Made by a program: the position numbers and the translations under genes. From an uncultured Piscirickettsiaceae bacterium (lineage in GTDB: Bacteria; Pseudomonadota; Gammaproteobacteria; Methylococcales; Cycloclasticaceae), in NCBI GenBank assembly GCA_913061075.1, contig CAJXSK010000004.1, forward strand, positions 173,597-237,596: a stretch of 64,000 nucleotides of DNA, written 5' to 3'. Of the stretch, positions 1-9,675 are shown in pieces. A model generated the notes under the pieces. That model did no database searches and was not told where the DNA came from. It worked only from the letters and a program-made list of their open reading frames with translations. The stretch's first letter is position 1. The number at the start of each line of letters is the position of its first letter.

Positions 1-586
1 TTGCTTTGAGTACATTGGTGAATTCACTGCTCGTGAACTGGCTGCCTTGGTCGGTGTTGAAGATATCTGGCGTGCCATGCGTACGCAAAACTTCTTCCAG
101 AGCCTCAACGCAAAATCCAGCCTCCATAGTATTGGAAAGTCGCCATGACAGCACCTTTCGACTATACCAGTCCATCACAGCTATCAAGTACAAAAAACCG
201 CCTTTGATAGGAATATAGGTAATGTCAGTGCACCAAACCTGGTTCGAGCGATTAATTTTTAGCCCTCGCAAAGCATAAGGATAAATCTTGTGATCTGGGT
301 GCGGGTCACTGGTTTTAGGGACTTGGTAGATCGCTTGAATACCCATTTTTCTCATCAGTCGCCGCACGCGGTGACGGCTTACACAGTAGCCTTCGCGACG
401 CAAATGCCGTGCCATCTGGCGGCTTCCATAAAAGGGGGTTTTCATGAATTGCTCATCGATCAAGCGCATGAGCTTTAGGTTCAAAAGGCTCTCACCCTTA
501 GGCGTGTAATAGAGCCCGGAGCGTGAGATACATAGCAATTTGCATTGATTCTTTATGGTTAGCTTATCGTTAGAATGTTCAATCAT
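1..586 (-). CDS. IS3-family transposase OrfB (integrase core), partial at the 3' end
   Basis: Reading the complement from the ATG at 586 gives an open frame of about 195 codons to the window edge with no stop. It has the HTH_21-type region around residues 40-80 (YGSRQMARHL, then CVSRHRVRRLMRKMGI) and the start of the rve integrase core. The first two catalytic acids are visible in WCTDITYIP and FNTDQGSQFTS; the third, a Glu, lies outside the window. The start overlaps the orfA stop (ATGA at 586-583) in the -1 frame. The product could therefore be made either by re-initiation or as an OrfAB frameshift fusion, as is usual for IS3 elements. No inactivating change is seen in the visible part. Confidence 0.85.
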   Translation of the reverse strand, partial: MIEHSNDKLTIKNQCKLLCISRSGLYYTPKGESLLNLKLMRLIDEQFMKTPFYGSRQMARHLRREGYCVSRHRVRRLMRKMGIQAIYQVPKTSDPHPDHKIYPYALRGLKINRSNQVWCTDITYIPIKGGFLYLIAVMDWYSRKVLSWRLSNTMEAGFCVEALEEVLRTHGTPDIFNTDQGSQFTSSEFTNVLKA

Positions 587-891
587 TTCTTGGCGCCTCC
601 TAACCCCAATCGGGCGGAGGCATCTGCTAAAAAATCCCGTTCCACCGTGAGCTGCCCGATCTTTGCGTGCAGCTCTTTGACCTCCGATTGGTGATCTTTT
701 TGGTTCTTGGCGGGACGATCTGAAAACCCGATCTCCATCGCAGACATCGCTTCGCGCTTCCAACGCTGAAGCATTTTGCCATGAACACCATATTTTACTG
801 CCAATTCTGATAACGGCGCATCCTCCCGCAGCATCGCAAGCACTGCCTCCGACTTGAATTTAGGGGGATGGTTTTTTCGTGTTCCAGTCAT
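583..891 (-). CDS. IS3-family transposase OrfA (HTH_Tnp_1 type)
   Basis: The product has 102 residues, a usual OrfA length. The N-terminal half is a helix-turn-helix (KFKSEAVLAML, then LSELAVKYGVHGKMLQRWKRE) that binds the terminal repeats. The C-terminal half is a leucine-zipper-like helix (EVKELHAKIGQLTVERDFL) that allows pairing with OrfB. The upstream bases carry GGAGGG about 10 bases before the ATG, a good ribosome binding site. The gene ends inside orfB by ATGA overlap. It appears intact. Confidence 0.88.
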   Translation of the reverse strand: MTGTRKNHPPKFKSEAVLAMLREDAPLSELAVKYGVHGKMLQRWKREAMSAMEIGFSDRPAKNQKDHQSEVKELHAKIGQLTVERDFLADASARLGLGGAKK

Positions 892-1059
892 ATTTTTGAC
901 CCTCCTATGGTCATAATGTGGAACTTAGCACCCTATCCGAATTTTTGGTACCACCTCTTGTGGTGGTGATTTAGTGTAATAAATAACGCTCAAGAAGTGT
1001 CTGTTATGGCACGAAAAGCGTAAAATGCGCGTTTATTCTATCTAATAAAGTACGGTCTG

Positions 1060-4000
1060 ATGGCACAAACAGCAAAACACACCCAGCTTTTAAGCGCATT
1101 AAAAGAGCGCATCTTGATCTTAGATGGCGCAATGGGGACGATGATTCAGTCGTATAACTTCACGGAAAGCGATTACCGTGGTGAACGCTTTGCTGATTGG
1201 CCAAGCGATATTAAGGGCAATAACGATCTGTTGTCACTCACTCAGCCTGATACCATTCGAGCCATTCATCTTGCTTACTTGGAAGCAGGTGCGGATATTG
1301 TTGAAACTAATACGTTTAATTCAACTCGCGTCGCGATGGCCGATTACGACATGGAAGATTTGTCGTATGAAATTAATGAAAAGTCAGCGCGCATTGCACG
1401 AAAAGCAGCGGACAATATTGAAGCTAAATATCCTGGCCGTGAATGTTATGTGGCGGGCGTGTTGGGCCCTACAAATCGCACCGCGAGTATTTCACCGGAT
1501 GTAAACGATCCAGCGTTTAGAAATATCAGCTTCGATGAGTTGGCCGTAGCTTACACAGAATCTATCGATGCCTTATTGAAAGGCGGCGCAGACATTTTAT
1601 TGGTCGAAACAATTTTCGATACCTTGAATGCAAAAGCGGCTTTGTACGCGATTGAAAAGTATTTTGAAGACAATGATGTAACCTATCCGGTGATGATTTC
1701 CGGCACGATTACCGATGCCTCAGGTCGTACATTATCAGGCCAAGTAACAGAAGCATTCTGGAATTCTGTTCGTCATATCAATCCGATTAGCATCGGCTTT
1801 AACTGCGCATTGGGTGCGGAAGAATTACGCCAGTATATTCAAGAGTTATCACGCGTTGCGGATACTTACATAACCGCTCACCCCAATGCTGGCTTGCCAA
1901 ATGAATTTGGTGGTTACGATGAAACGCCAGAAGACATGGCTGGGCATATTCGGGAGTGGGCGCAAAGTGGATTTTTAAATGTTATTGGTGGTTGCTGTGG
2001 CACATCGCCAGAATTTATTGCGGCGATGAAAGACGCTGTGAGCGACTGTGCGCCAAGACAAATTCCTAAATTAGACGTGGAATGTCGTTTATCGGGTTTA
2101 GAGCCGATGAATATCACCAAAGATTCATTATTTATTAACGTGGGTGAAAGAACCAATGTGACAGGTTCCGCACGCTTCAAACGCTTAATCAAAGAACAAG
2201 ATTACGAAACGGCTCTAGACGTAGCGCGTCAACAAGTTGAAAACGGTGCACAGATTATTGATATCAACATGGATGAAGGCATGTTGGAGTCAAAAGCGGC
2301 GATGGTGCGATTCCTCAGTTTGATTGCCGCTGAGCCGGATATTTCAGTTGTTCCTGTGATGATAGATTCATCCAAATGGGACATTCTCGAAGCAGGCCTA
2401 AAGTGTGTGCAAGGCAAAGCGATTGTTAACTCAATCAGCCTGAAAGAAGGTGAAGAAAACTTTATTCACCAAGCAAAAACGATTATGCGTTACGGTGCGG
2501 CGGCGATTGTGATGGCCTTTGATGAAAAGGGTCAAGCCGATACGTATGAGCGCAAAGTGGATATTTGCACGCGTGCCTACAAGGTGTTAACCGAAAAAGC
2601 TGGCTTTCCACCGCAAGATATTATTTTTGATCCGAATATATTTGCCGTAGCAACGGGGATTGAAGAGCACAATAATTACGCCGTTGATTTTATAGAAGCC
2701 ACCAGAACTATAAAACAAACCTTACCACACGCGATGGTATCAGGCGGCGTGTCTAATGTGTCATTCTCATTCCGTGGTAATAATGTGGTGCGCGAAGCGA
2801 TTCACGCGGTGTTTTTATATCACGCTATTCAAGCTGGAATGGACATGGGTATTGTCAACGCAGGGCAACTGGCGGTGTACGACGATATTCCTGAACAACT
2901 ACGCGAAGCAGTTGAAGATGTCATTTTAAACCGCACGCCAACAACGGGTGACAGTGCGACAGAAAACTTATTAGACGTGGCGGCGAAGTACTTAGATATC
3001 GATTCGGAAGAAGCGGTTAAAGAAGCGGCTGAATGGCGTTCATGGCCCGTTAAAAAACGTTTAGAACATGCGTTAGTTAAAGGTATAGCCGAATTTATTG
3101 AAGAAGACACCGAACTGGTTCGCCAAGAAGTTGATAGGCCTCTGCATGTGATTGAAGGCCCATTAATGGACGGCATGAACGTGGTGGGCGACTTGTTCGG
3201 GGCGGGCAAAATGTTTTTGCCTCAGGTGGTGAAGTCCGCGCGTGTCATGAAAAAAGCAGTGGCGTATTTAATGCCGTTTATGGAAGAAGAAAAAGGCGAT
3301 GTGATAGCCAGCAATGGCAAAATTCTAATGGCGACGGTAAAAGGTGATGTGCATGACATTGGCAAAAATATCGTGGCAGTGGTGCTGCAATGTAACGGTT
3401 TTGAAGTAGTTGATTTGGGCGTGATGGTAGCGGCCGATACCATTCTAAAACAAGCGCGTGAACATAATGTTGATGCAATTGGTTTAAGTGGCTTAATAAC
3501 GCCATCGTTGGACGAAATGGTACACATGGCGAAAGAGATGGAGCGCCAAGGCTTTAATGTACCGTTAATGATTGGCGGGGCAACGACATCACGCGCGCAC
3601 ACGGCGGTTAAAATTGAGCCGAATTATCACGGCGCGAGCGTATACGTGACGGATGCGTCAAGATCGGTGGGCGTGTTAACGAATTTGATGGATCAAAATG
3701 CGGCTAATGATTACCAGCAAAAAATTCGCGAAGAATACGCGGAAGTACGTGAGCGACACAAAGGGCGCCAGTCAACCAAGCGCCAATTAAACATTGAGGA
3801 TGCGCGCAACAACGCAACGGAAGTTGATTGGCCTAGCTTTACGCCCGTTAAGCCGAGTTTCTTAGGCAATAAAGTGCTGAATGATTTCCCGTTAGAAGAA
3901 ATTGCGACGTTTATAGATTGGTCACCTTTTTTCCAAACATGGGAGTTGGTGGGCAGTTACCCCAAAATTTTAGATGATGAAATAGTGGGTGAACACGCGC

Positions 4001-4773
4001 GTGACTTGTTTAAAGATGCGCAAGCGATGTTAAAGCAAATCATTGATGAAAAATGGTTAACAGCGCGTGCAGTATTCGGTTTTTACCCAGCCAATAGCCG
4101 TGTGGACGATGTGGTGCTTTACGAACACGAATCACGCGAGTCAGAACGCGCCGTATTACATCACTTGCGTCAGCAAAACATCAAGCCACCGGGGCGTAAA
4201 AACTATTGCTTATCGGACGCCGTTGCGCCAGAAAACTCAGGTATTAATGATTACGTTGGCGCGTTTGCAGTAACCGCGGGTATAGGCATTGAAGAGCATG
4301 TGAAACGCTTTGAAGCAGAGCACGATGATTACCAATCCATCATGATTAAAGCGTTAGCTGACCGATTAGCCGAAGCGTTTGCAGAATGTTTGCACCAACA
4401 AGTGCGTAAAGAACATTGGGGTTATGCTAAAGATGAATCGTTAGGCAATGATGAGCTAATTAAAGAAGGCTACAAAGGCATACGCCCTGCGCCGGGTTAC
4501 CCTGCGTGCCCAGATCATACTGAAAAAGCGACGTTATTTACTTTATTAAATGCCACAGAAGAAACAGGCATTGAACTAACTGAAAGTTTCGCCATGTACC
4601 CAACAGCCGCGGTCAGTGGTTGGTATTTTGCACACCCAGAAGCGCAGTACTTCAATGTTGGAAAACTTAAGAAAGATCAAGTAGAAGACTATGCAGCACG
4701 CAAAAATGAATCAATGGACTATATCGAGCGTTGGTTAGCGCCAAGTCTCGCTTACGACCCCGATGACAACTGA
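1060..4773 (+). CDS. metH: Cobalamin-dependent methionine synthase (5-methyltetrahydrofolate-homocysteine methyltransferase)
   Basis: This enzyme transfers the methyl group of 5-methyltetrahydrofolate to homocysteine through B12, the last step of methionine synthesis. At 1237 residues it is full length (E. coli enzyme 1227). All four modules are present: homocysteine domain with zinc cysteines C249, C312 and C313 ([15 protein letters not shown]); pterin-binding domain (about 350-620; [11 protein letters not shown]); cobalamin domain with the cobalt-ligating H765 in DVHDIGKN; and the C-terminal AdoMet reactivation domain with RPAPGYPAC at 1142. The ATG at 1060 is chosen because the protein aligns from its first residues; the Shine-Dalgarno is weak. 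The next gene overlaps its end by 11 bases. An IS element ends about 106 bases upstream, so the promoter region is short. Confidence 0.98.
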   Translation: MAQTAKHTQLLSALKERILILDGAMGTMIQSYNFTESDYRGERFADWPSDIKGNNDLLSLTQPDTIRAIHLAYLEAGADIVETNTFNSTRVAMADYDMEDLSYEINEKSARIARKAADNIEAKYPGRECYVAGVLGPTNRTASISPDVNDPAFRNISFDELAVAYTESIDALLKGGADILLVETIFDTLNAKAALYAIEKYFEDNDVTYPVMISGTITDASGRTLSGQVTEAFWNSVRHINPISIGFNCALGAEELRQYIQELSRVADTYITAHPNAGLPNEFGGYDETPEDMAGHIREWAQSGFLNVIGGCCGTSPEFIAAMKDAVSDCAPRQIPKLDVECRLSGLEPMNITKDSLFINVGERTNVTGSARFKRLIKEQDYETALDVARQQVENGAQIIDINMDEGMLESKAAMVRFLSLIAAEPDISVVPVMIDSSKWDILEAGLKCVQGKAIVNSISLKEGEENFIHQAKTIMRYGAAAIVMAFDEKGQADTYERKVDICTRAYKVLTEKAGFPPQDIIFDPNIFAVATGIEEHNNYAVDFIEATRTIKQTLPHAMVSGGVSNVSFSFRGNNVVREAIHAVFLYHAIQAGMDMGIVNAGQLAVYDDIPEQLREAVEDVILNRTPTTGDSATENLLDVAAKYLDIDSEEAVKEAAEWRSWPVKKRLEHALVKGIAEFIEEDTELVRQEVDRPLHVIEGPLMDGMNVVGDLFGAGKMFLPQVVKSARVMKKAVAYLMPFMEEEKGDVIASNGKILMATVKGDVHDIGKNIVAVVLQCNGFEVVDLGVMVAADTILKQAREHNVDAIGLSGLITPSLDEMVHMAKEMERQGFNVPLMIGGATTSRAHTAVKIEPNYHGASVYVTDASRSVGVLTNLMDQNAANDYQQKIREEYAEVRERHKGRQSTKRQLNIEDARNNATEVDWPSFTPVKPSFLGNKVLNDFPLEEIATFIDWSPFFQTWELVGSYPKILDDEIVGEHARDLFKDAQAMLKQIIDEKWLTARAVFGFYPANSRVDDVVLYEHESRESERAVLHHLRQQNIKPPGRKNYCLSDAVAPENSGINDYVGAFAVTAGIGIEEHVKRFEAEHDDYQSIMIKALADRLAEAFAECLHQQVRKEHWGYAKDESLGNDELIKEGYKGIRPAPGYPACPDHTEKATLFTLLNATEETGIELTESFAMYPTAAVSGWYFAHPEAQYFNVGKLKKDQVEDYAARKNESMDYIERWLAPSLAYDPDDN

Positions 4774-5020
4774 GTTAACGTTTTATACGACTGATGGCTG
4801 TCATTTGTGTGAAGAGGCAAAAGAGCTTCTTCAACAATTATTGTCTGCCTGCCCAGAGCAGTATCAAATTGAAACAATTGATATAATTGAAGCGGAGTCC
4901 TTGATTCAGCAGTACGGAACGCGAATCCCTGTGGTTAAACGAAATTCCTCCGTATCTGATTTGGGTTGGCCCTTTGATTATGAAGGGCTACTCAAGTTTG
5001 TTGGGTCGAATAATGAGTAA
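4763..5020 (+). CDS. Glutaredoxin-like family protein (DUF836)
   Basis: A small thioredoxin-fold protein of 85 residues with the redox motif CHLC near the N-terminus ([15 protein letters not shown]) and the cis-proline loop YGTRIPVV that follows in glutaredoxins. The family is cytoplasmic and likely reduces disulfides or mixed glutathione disulfides; its partner is unknown. The start codon lies inside the last 11 bases of metH, which suggests translational coupling. The link to MetH, a zinc-thiolate enzyme sensitive to oxidation, is only an inference from position. Confidence 0.85.
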   Translation: MTTELTFYTTDGCHLCEEAKELLQQLLSACPEQYQIETIDIIEAESLIQQYGTRIPVVKRNSSVSDLGWPFDYEGLLKFVGSNNE

Positions 5021-5192
5021 CGGCAAAAGCAAATTTTCGTTAATAATGATTATATTGAGTATTGTTGCGGTGTTATTGGGCGTGGGCGTTTTTTATTGGC
5101 TAAGCCAGTTTGAACCATTACCTACAAGTTATTCATCCAGCTCATTAGTGCTAGATCGACTGTTGGCGTTTAATAAGGTTTATTTTCTATAG
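5013..5192 (+). CDS. Small single-pass membrane protein of unknown function
   Basis: The frame codes for 59 residues from the ATG at 5013, which overlaps the stop of the preceding glutaredoxin-like gene. A longer frame from 4974 exists but would overlap more, so the shorter start is preferred. The N-terminus is basic, followed by one hydrophobic helix (about residues 8-31) and a short Ser-rich tail. I do not recognise the family. It may be real because of the tight coupling to the gene before it; it could also be the remnant of a longer membrane-anchored protein, since the sequence stops soon after the helix. Confidence 0.45.
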   Translation: MSNGKSKFSLIMIILSIVAVLLGVGVFYWLSQFEPLPTSYSSSSLVLDRLLAFNKVYFL

Positions 5193-5267
5193 ACTTTAAT
5201 ATCTGCCATTAATTTTCTATTCAATAGCTATACTTAGGCAAAAAGATAGCTCGGTTAAAAACAACAA

Positions 5268-6590
5268 ATGTACTTAGATTACTTTGGCTTAAAAAAACAA
5301 CCGTTTGGAATTACGCCCGACACTTCATTGTTCTTTAAAGGGGCAGAACGGGGTGATGTACTTGATGCGGTGTTATATGCTCTAAATTCTGGCCAAGGAA
5401 TTATCAAAGTGGTTGGTGAAGTGGGCAGTGGTAAGACTATGTTGTCACGCATGCTGGTCAATAAAGTGCCAGATGATACGGTGTTTGTCTATTTATTAAA
5501 TCCGAGTATAGAGGCGGAGCAAGTGCTTTATGCCATTGCTTATGATTTGGGCTTGCAAGTTGACCCCAGCGATAAATCTATTCAAATACTTCATGTACTT
5601 CAGCAAAAGTTACTCGAATTTTATCAAGAAGGCAAAAAAGTTGTTTTAGTGGTAGATGAAGCGCAACAAATGCCGCTTAAAACGCTGGAAGAAATTCGCT
5701 TGCTGAGTAATCTAGAAACAGAAACTGAAAAACTATTACAAATTATATTATTTGGCCAACCTGAGCTAGATGAGCACATTGATACCCCGAGTGTTAGACA
5801 GCTGCGCGAAAGAATTACCTATAGTTTCTACCTAAGTCCGTTAGATTGGCAAATGACTGATAAGTACTTGCACTTTCGTCTTGAGAAGGCGGGGCATCAA
5901 GGCCGAGCGATTTTTGATAAAAGTGCAATAAAACGACTAACAAAATATGCAGATGGTACGTTAAGAAGGCTCAATGTATTGGCAGATAAATCACTGTTAG
6001 CTGCCTTTTTGCAGAAAAGCCCAGTGGTAGAAGTTAAGCACGTTAAATTAGCATTAAAAGACAATATTAAAGGGCATAAAAAGTCTGAAGCGTTTAGCTA
6101 CGTGGCTCTTGCGTTTTTATTTGCAGCTTGTGTTTTTGCTGCGGCATATTTCTTAATGCCTATTAACAATCAAGGTCTGACTTCAGAGGCTTTGCCTATT
6201 GGTGAAGAAAGCACTGAAAATCAAGCGCTGAACCTAGATCAGGGCAGCGTTGATGAGAAAAAAGATACAGTAAATCAGCCCAGCGAATTAAACAACTTAT
6301 TACAATCTCGCCTCAGTGCGTTTAATTCATTGGTCAAATCAACAAGCAGTGCTTATACGATAAGACTGATGACTGAATCCTCTAGATCTACTGAAAGAGT
6401 GACACGCTTTATACGTTCTGCATTCTCACCGCAAACTGAAGATAAAATATTTGTTAATAAAACACCTGATGATATTTATATTGTTTATTACGGCGAGTTT
6501 GCTGATTATTCCCAAGCGAAAATAGCGTTGGCTAACTTAGCGCCGGGCGTGCGTAAATATAAACCCTATATCGTTAATACTAACAAATAA
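5268..6590 (+). CDS. mshM: MSHA biogenesis ATPase MshM-like (ExeA/GspA-type AAA protein)
   Basis: The first 270 residues form an ExeA-type AAA ATPase: opening YFGLKKQPFGITPD, Walker A GEVGSGKT at 50-57 and Walker B VVLVVDEAQ. A membrane helix follows at about 278-298. The last 80 residues have a SPOR-like pattern (YTIRLMTES, then YIVYYGEFADYSQA), which suggests peptidoglycan contact. ExeA/GspA proteins help secretins insert through peptidoglycan, which fits the secretin gene directly downstream. It is the first gene of the pilus operon. In Vibrio the order is mshL-mshM; here it is reversed. Confidence 0.87.
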   Translation: MYLDYFGLKKQPFGITPDTSLFFKGAERGDVLDAVLYALNSGQGIIKVVGEVGSGKTMLSRMLVNKVPDDTVFVYLLNPSIEAEQVLYAIAYDLGLQVDPSDKSIQILHVLQQKLLEFYQEGKKVVLVVDEAQQMPLKTLEEIRLLSNLETETEKLLQIILFGQPELDEHIDTPSVRQLRERITYSFYLSPLDWQMTDKYLHFRLEKAGHQGRAIFDKSAIKRLTKYADGTLRRLNVLADKSLLAAFLQKSPVVEVKHVKLALKDNIKGHKKSEAFSYVALAFLFAACVFAAAYFLMPINNQGLTSEALPIGEESTENQALNLDQGSVDEKKDTVNQPSELNNLLQSRLSAFNSLVKSTSSAYTIRLMTESSRSTERVTRFIRSAFSPQTEDKIFVNKTPDDIYIVYYGEFADYSQAKIALANLAPGVRKYKPYIVNTNK

Positions 6591-6730
6591 AGAAAATTAC
6601 CTTAGCAGGGTTGGTCTGGGTTTTGGTAAGTAAAATCAATACGGTATCATTAAAAATTAATTCTTTTTGTTAGCTGGCATTTTTCATTTCATCATCTACA
6701 CTTTGTACAAAATTAATAATAAAGCGTGTT

Positions 6731-8419
6731 ATGGAAATGCAAAAAATAGTTCTCTCATTTTTTATGGTTATGGCTTTATCGGCTTGCAATACAGTCTCTT
6801 TTAAGCCATCCGACCAACATATAAAGGAATCACCAAAGCAGGTTGGCAAGCCTCCACAGGTGCTGCAAGCTATCCCGTTACCTGAGAGGCCATCTGCAAG
6901 AAAACAAGTAGAAGTGTTTACTGTTGTAGTGAATGATGTGCCTGTGCGTGAGTTGTTGTTTGCAATAGCGCGTGATGCAAGTGTCAATATAGACATAGCT
7001 GAAGATGTATATGGTGAGGTGACGCTGAACGCTATAGACCAAACATTTGAAGAAATCCTAGATAGAATAAGCAAACAAGTTGAAATCAGGTATAGCCACG
7101 TCAATGGCATTATTAGCGTTGAACAGGACGCGCCTTATCTAAAACACTACGAAGTTAGTTATGTGAATATGGATAGAAGTAGCGAAGCAACTATTGCTAT
7201 CGCAACAGAAGTCTCTTCAACAGGTGGCGGGTCTGGTACAGAATCTACAATTGGCAACACGTCAAACACGAGTATTACGAATAGTTCAACCCACCGGTTT
7301 TGGACCACAGTCGTAAATAACATTAGAAATATTGTGAGACAAGGTGCGGTAACGGAAGAAGCTGACACGGTCTCCGATGCTACCGAAGTTGCAACGAGCT
7401 CAGATGGCACTGAATCTGATCCAGCAGCGTCAACTGACGCAAATGCCGAGGAAGAGGGGAGTACAGCTGCGAGCGTCCAAGACGTAATGGCGAGTCCTGA
7501 AAGTGGCATGATTTCAGTCAATGCAACACAGCGCCAACACCGTGAGGTTGAAAAATACTTAGAGTTGGCATTAGAAGGCGTGCAGCGTCAGGTGTTTATT
7601 GAAGCAACGATAGTTGAAGTAGAACTAAATGATGATTATCAAGCTGGTGTTGACTGGAGTCGATTATTAACCAACCCAGCGGGGGATGGTTTTAGTTTTC
7701 AACAGTCACTCACGGGGAATAATTTGTTGGAAGCGCCCGCTACAGCGCTTCAATATGTCGCGACAGGTGATAAATTTAATGTGACAGCAACGGTTAGATT
7801 GCTTAATCAGTTTGGTAACGCCAAAATTTTATCCACGCCTAAAATAATGGCATTAAATAACCAAACAGCCTTGCTGAAAGTAGTTGATAACCGTGTGTAC
7901 TTTACAATTAATGTAGAAACGGAGACAAATGAGAACACGACAATTAGAACGTTTGAATCAGTTATTCATACATTACCCGTTGGCTTGGTGATGAGTGTTA
8001 CACCACAAATATCACCGAATGATGAAGTGACGTTAAACGTAAGGCCAACTATTTCACGTATATTGCGATTTGTACCCGACCCTAACCCAGCATTGGGCGA
8101 TGTTGAAAGCCTAGTGCCTGAAGTGTCTGTGCGGGAAATAGAGTCTATCTTACGTATTAAAAATGGAGATGTAGCGGTTATTGGTGGCTTAATGCAAGAT
8201 AACCGTAGTGACAGTACTGACGGGGTTCCACACGTTGCAAAGTTACCGTTTGTGGGCGACTTATTCAGTTATAAAGATAATAAAGCGTCTAAATCCGAAT
8301 TGGTTATTTTCCTAAAACCCATCGTGGCTAATAAACCGTCGTTAGGTGGTGAATTTGCTAAATATAAACGCTTTATCGAAAACGAAGAAGAAATCCCAAG
8401 GTCAGGTAATGCAAAATGA
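6731..8419 (+). CDS. mshL: MSHA pilus secretin MshL (outer-membrane channel, lipoprotein)
   Basis: The N-terminus is a lipoprotein signal with lipobox LSAC (Cys19). An STN/N0-type domain follows (about 65-135; VPVRELLFAIARDASVNIDI), and the secretin core occupies about 270-545, with the conserved VIGGLMQDN near the end. It should form the multimeric outer-membrane pore for the pilus. Between them, residues about 150-265 form an unusual Ser/Thr/Gly-rich then acidic low-complexity stretch. About 140 bases separate it from mshM, and its stop overlaps the next start by 4 bases. The second ATG (residue 3) is also possible as start. Confidence 0.93.
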   Translation: MEMQKIVLSFFMVMALSACNTVSFKPSDQHIKESPKQVGKPPQVLQAIPLPERPSARKQVEVFTVVVNDVPVRELLFAIARDASVNIDIAEDVYGEVTLNAIDQTFEEILDRISKQVEIRYSHVNGIISVEQDAPYLKHYEVSYVNMDRSSEATIAIATEVSSTGGGSGTESTIGNTSNTSITNSSTHRFWTTVVNNIRNIVRQGAVTEEADTVSDATEVATSSDGTESDPAASTDANAEEEGSTAASVQDVMASPESGMISVNATQRQHREVEKYLELALEGVQRQVFIEATIVEVELNDDYQAGVDWSRLLTNPAGDGFSFQQSLTGNNLLEAPATALQYVATGDKFNVTATVRLLNQFGNAKILSTPKIMALNNQTALLKVVDNRVYFTINVETETNENTTIRTFESVIHTLPVGLVMSVTPQISPNDEVTLNVRPTISRILRFVPDPNPALGDVESLVPEVSVREIESILRIKNGDVAVIGGLMQDNRSDSTDGVPHVAKLPFVGDLFSYKDNKASKSELVIFLKPIVANKPSLGGEFAKYKRFIENEEEIPRSGNAK

Positions 8420-9675
8420 GCTTGTTGCTAGATGCCTTAAAACAGGCTGAAAAAGAGAAAAATGCTGAAAAAGGCAATGACACTGAGCAACAAGAACGCG
8501 CTACTAAATCTGTAGAGCTATCTAAAGACGCATCGGTTTCAGAAGAGCGTGCACAGCCTGTCGTCAATATTGGTCTAAATAAACAAAGCGTGGTCAGCGA
8601 AAACGAGATTCAATTTGAAGAAGTTGAATCAGAAGATATAAGGCCTCACTCATTCGTAACGAGTGAACCTATTTCGCAGGTTGCGGCTGAAGTTAAAAAC
8701 ACCCAAGAAACGCCAACCGGTGATGTGGCCCTTGATGCTAGCTTAAATGTGTTTGCTGTAGGAAATACACAACCTAGGGCGGCCTCTTTTAAAAAAACAT
8801 CGGCCATTGCAGCAGTTGCTATTGCAATTATGATGCTGATGGCTGGTGTATTGATTTACTTAGAAAATGAATCAACAAATGAGGTGTCTGAACAGATTCT
8901 AGAAGATGATCCCTTGTTTGAAGAGCAAAAACAGCAAAACAGTAAAGAAGTAGTGGTTTCCCAGGCACCTGTACAGGCTGCAGCCAATATCATTTCCAAT
9001 ATTAAAAATACAGGTATGGAATTACAGGCTGATTCACAAGATAAATCGCCAAGCATGGCTATTGAGACGAATATTAAGATTAAAAAAAGGGTTATTTCAA
9101 CGGGTGTTTATTCACAGTTGGACTCTGCATACCAAGCATTGAAAATAGGCAATTTAGGGTTGGCAAAATCCATATATTCAAAAGTGCTTAAATCAAGGCC
9201 TAATCAAGTAGATGCCTTATTAGGGCTTGCAAATATTGAAAGTCATCAAGGCGCAAAACGAAACGCGCGAGAGCTATATGAAAAAGTCCTTGTTCAAGAA
9301 GCGACAAACACAACGGCACAAATAGGATTACTACAAACGTATTCAGATAAAGCACCGTTAGCCAAACAACATGTGTTGGAAGATCTATCGAATAAGTATC
9401 CCAATAATATAAATATTTTGATGGCGTTGGGCGAGTCATTGTCATCGCAGTCAAAGTGGCCACGGGCCCAAGAGGTTTATTTTAAAGGGGTTTCTTTGCA
9501 ACCGAATAGCACCACGTTTACTTACAACTTGGGTGTAAGTTTAGATCAATTAGGTAAAACGGCTGCTGCTATTACCTATTACAAAAAAGCAGTTAGTTTG
9601 AATAAGAAGGCATCTAACCCTTTGGACATGAGTGTGATAACAAAAAGGTTACAGGAACTTGGAGAAGTGAAATGA
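8416..9675 (+). CDS. mshN: MSHA biogenesis protein MshN-like (TPR protein)
   Basis: The opening MSLLLDALKQAEKEK is characteristic of MshN and GspB-like proteins. An acidic cytoplasmic segment follows, then one membrane helix (about 128-148) and a periplasmic C-terminal half with tetratricopeptide-like helices (AYQALKIGNLGLAKSIYSK; VDALLGLANIESHQG; TFTYNLGVSLDQLGKTAAA). TPR proteins of this class support secretin assembly or pilus stability. The start overlaps mshL by 4 bases and the end overlaps mshE by 4 bases, so the three are likely co-translated. Confidence 0.88.
   Translation: MSLLLDALKQAEKEKNAEKGNDTEQQERATKSVELSKDASVSEERAQPVVNIGLNKQSVVSENEIQFEEVESEDIRPHSFVTSEPISQVAAEVKNTQETPTGDVALDASLNVFAVGNTQPRAASFKKTSAIAAVAIAIMMLMAGVLIYLENESTNEVSEQILEDDPLFEEQKQQNSKEVVVSQAPVQAAANIISNIKNTGMELQADSQDKSPSMAIETNIKIKKRVISTGVYSQLDSAYQALKIGNLGLAKSIYSKVLKSRPNQVDALLGLANIESHQGAKRNARELYEKVLVQEATNTTAQIGLLQTYSDKAPLAKQHVLEDLSNKYPNNINILMALGESLSSQSKWPRAQEVYFKGVSLQPNSTTFTYNLGVSLDQLGKTAAAITYYKKAVSLNKKASNPLDMSVITKRLQELGEVK

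Larger units (their letters stand above)
1..953 (-). mobile_element. IS3-family insertion sequence, 5' part (truncated by window edge)
   Basis: Two consecutive minus-strand frames, a small HTH protein and a DDE integrase that begins in an ATGA overlap, give the orfA-orfB layout of IS3 elements. The element continues past base 1, so the 3' end of orfB and the far terminal repeat are not visible. The near end is placed by eye at about 953, where the minus strand would begin TGG; it could be off by some tens of bases. Base composition is visibly more GC-rich than the neighbouring genes, which fits recent acquisition. The element stops only about 106 bases before metH and points away from it. Confidence 0.85.

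Noticed and set aside
6..478. Plus-strand frames at the left end
   Set aside because: They are antisense to the transposase OrfB, which reads clearly on the minus strand with DDE motifs.
954..1059. Riboswitch upstream of metH (SAM, SAH or cobalamin)
   Set aside because: Only about 106 bases separate the IS end and the start codon. No B12-box or SAM/SAH core is visible.
1178..1504. Plus-strand frame of 108 codons within metH
   Set aside because: It is a shifted frame inside the homocysteine domain of metH with no conserved pattern.
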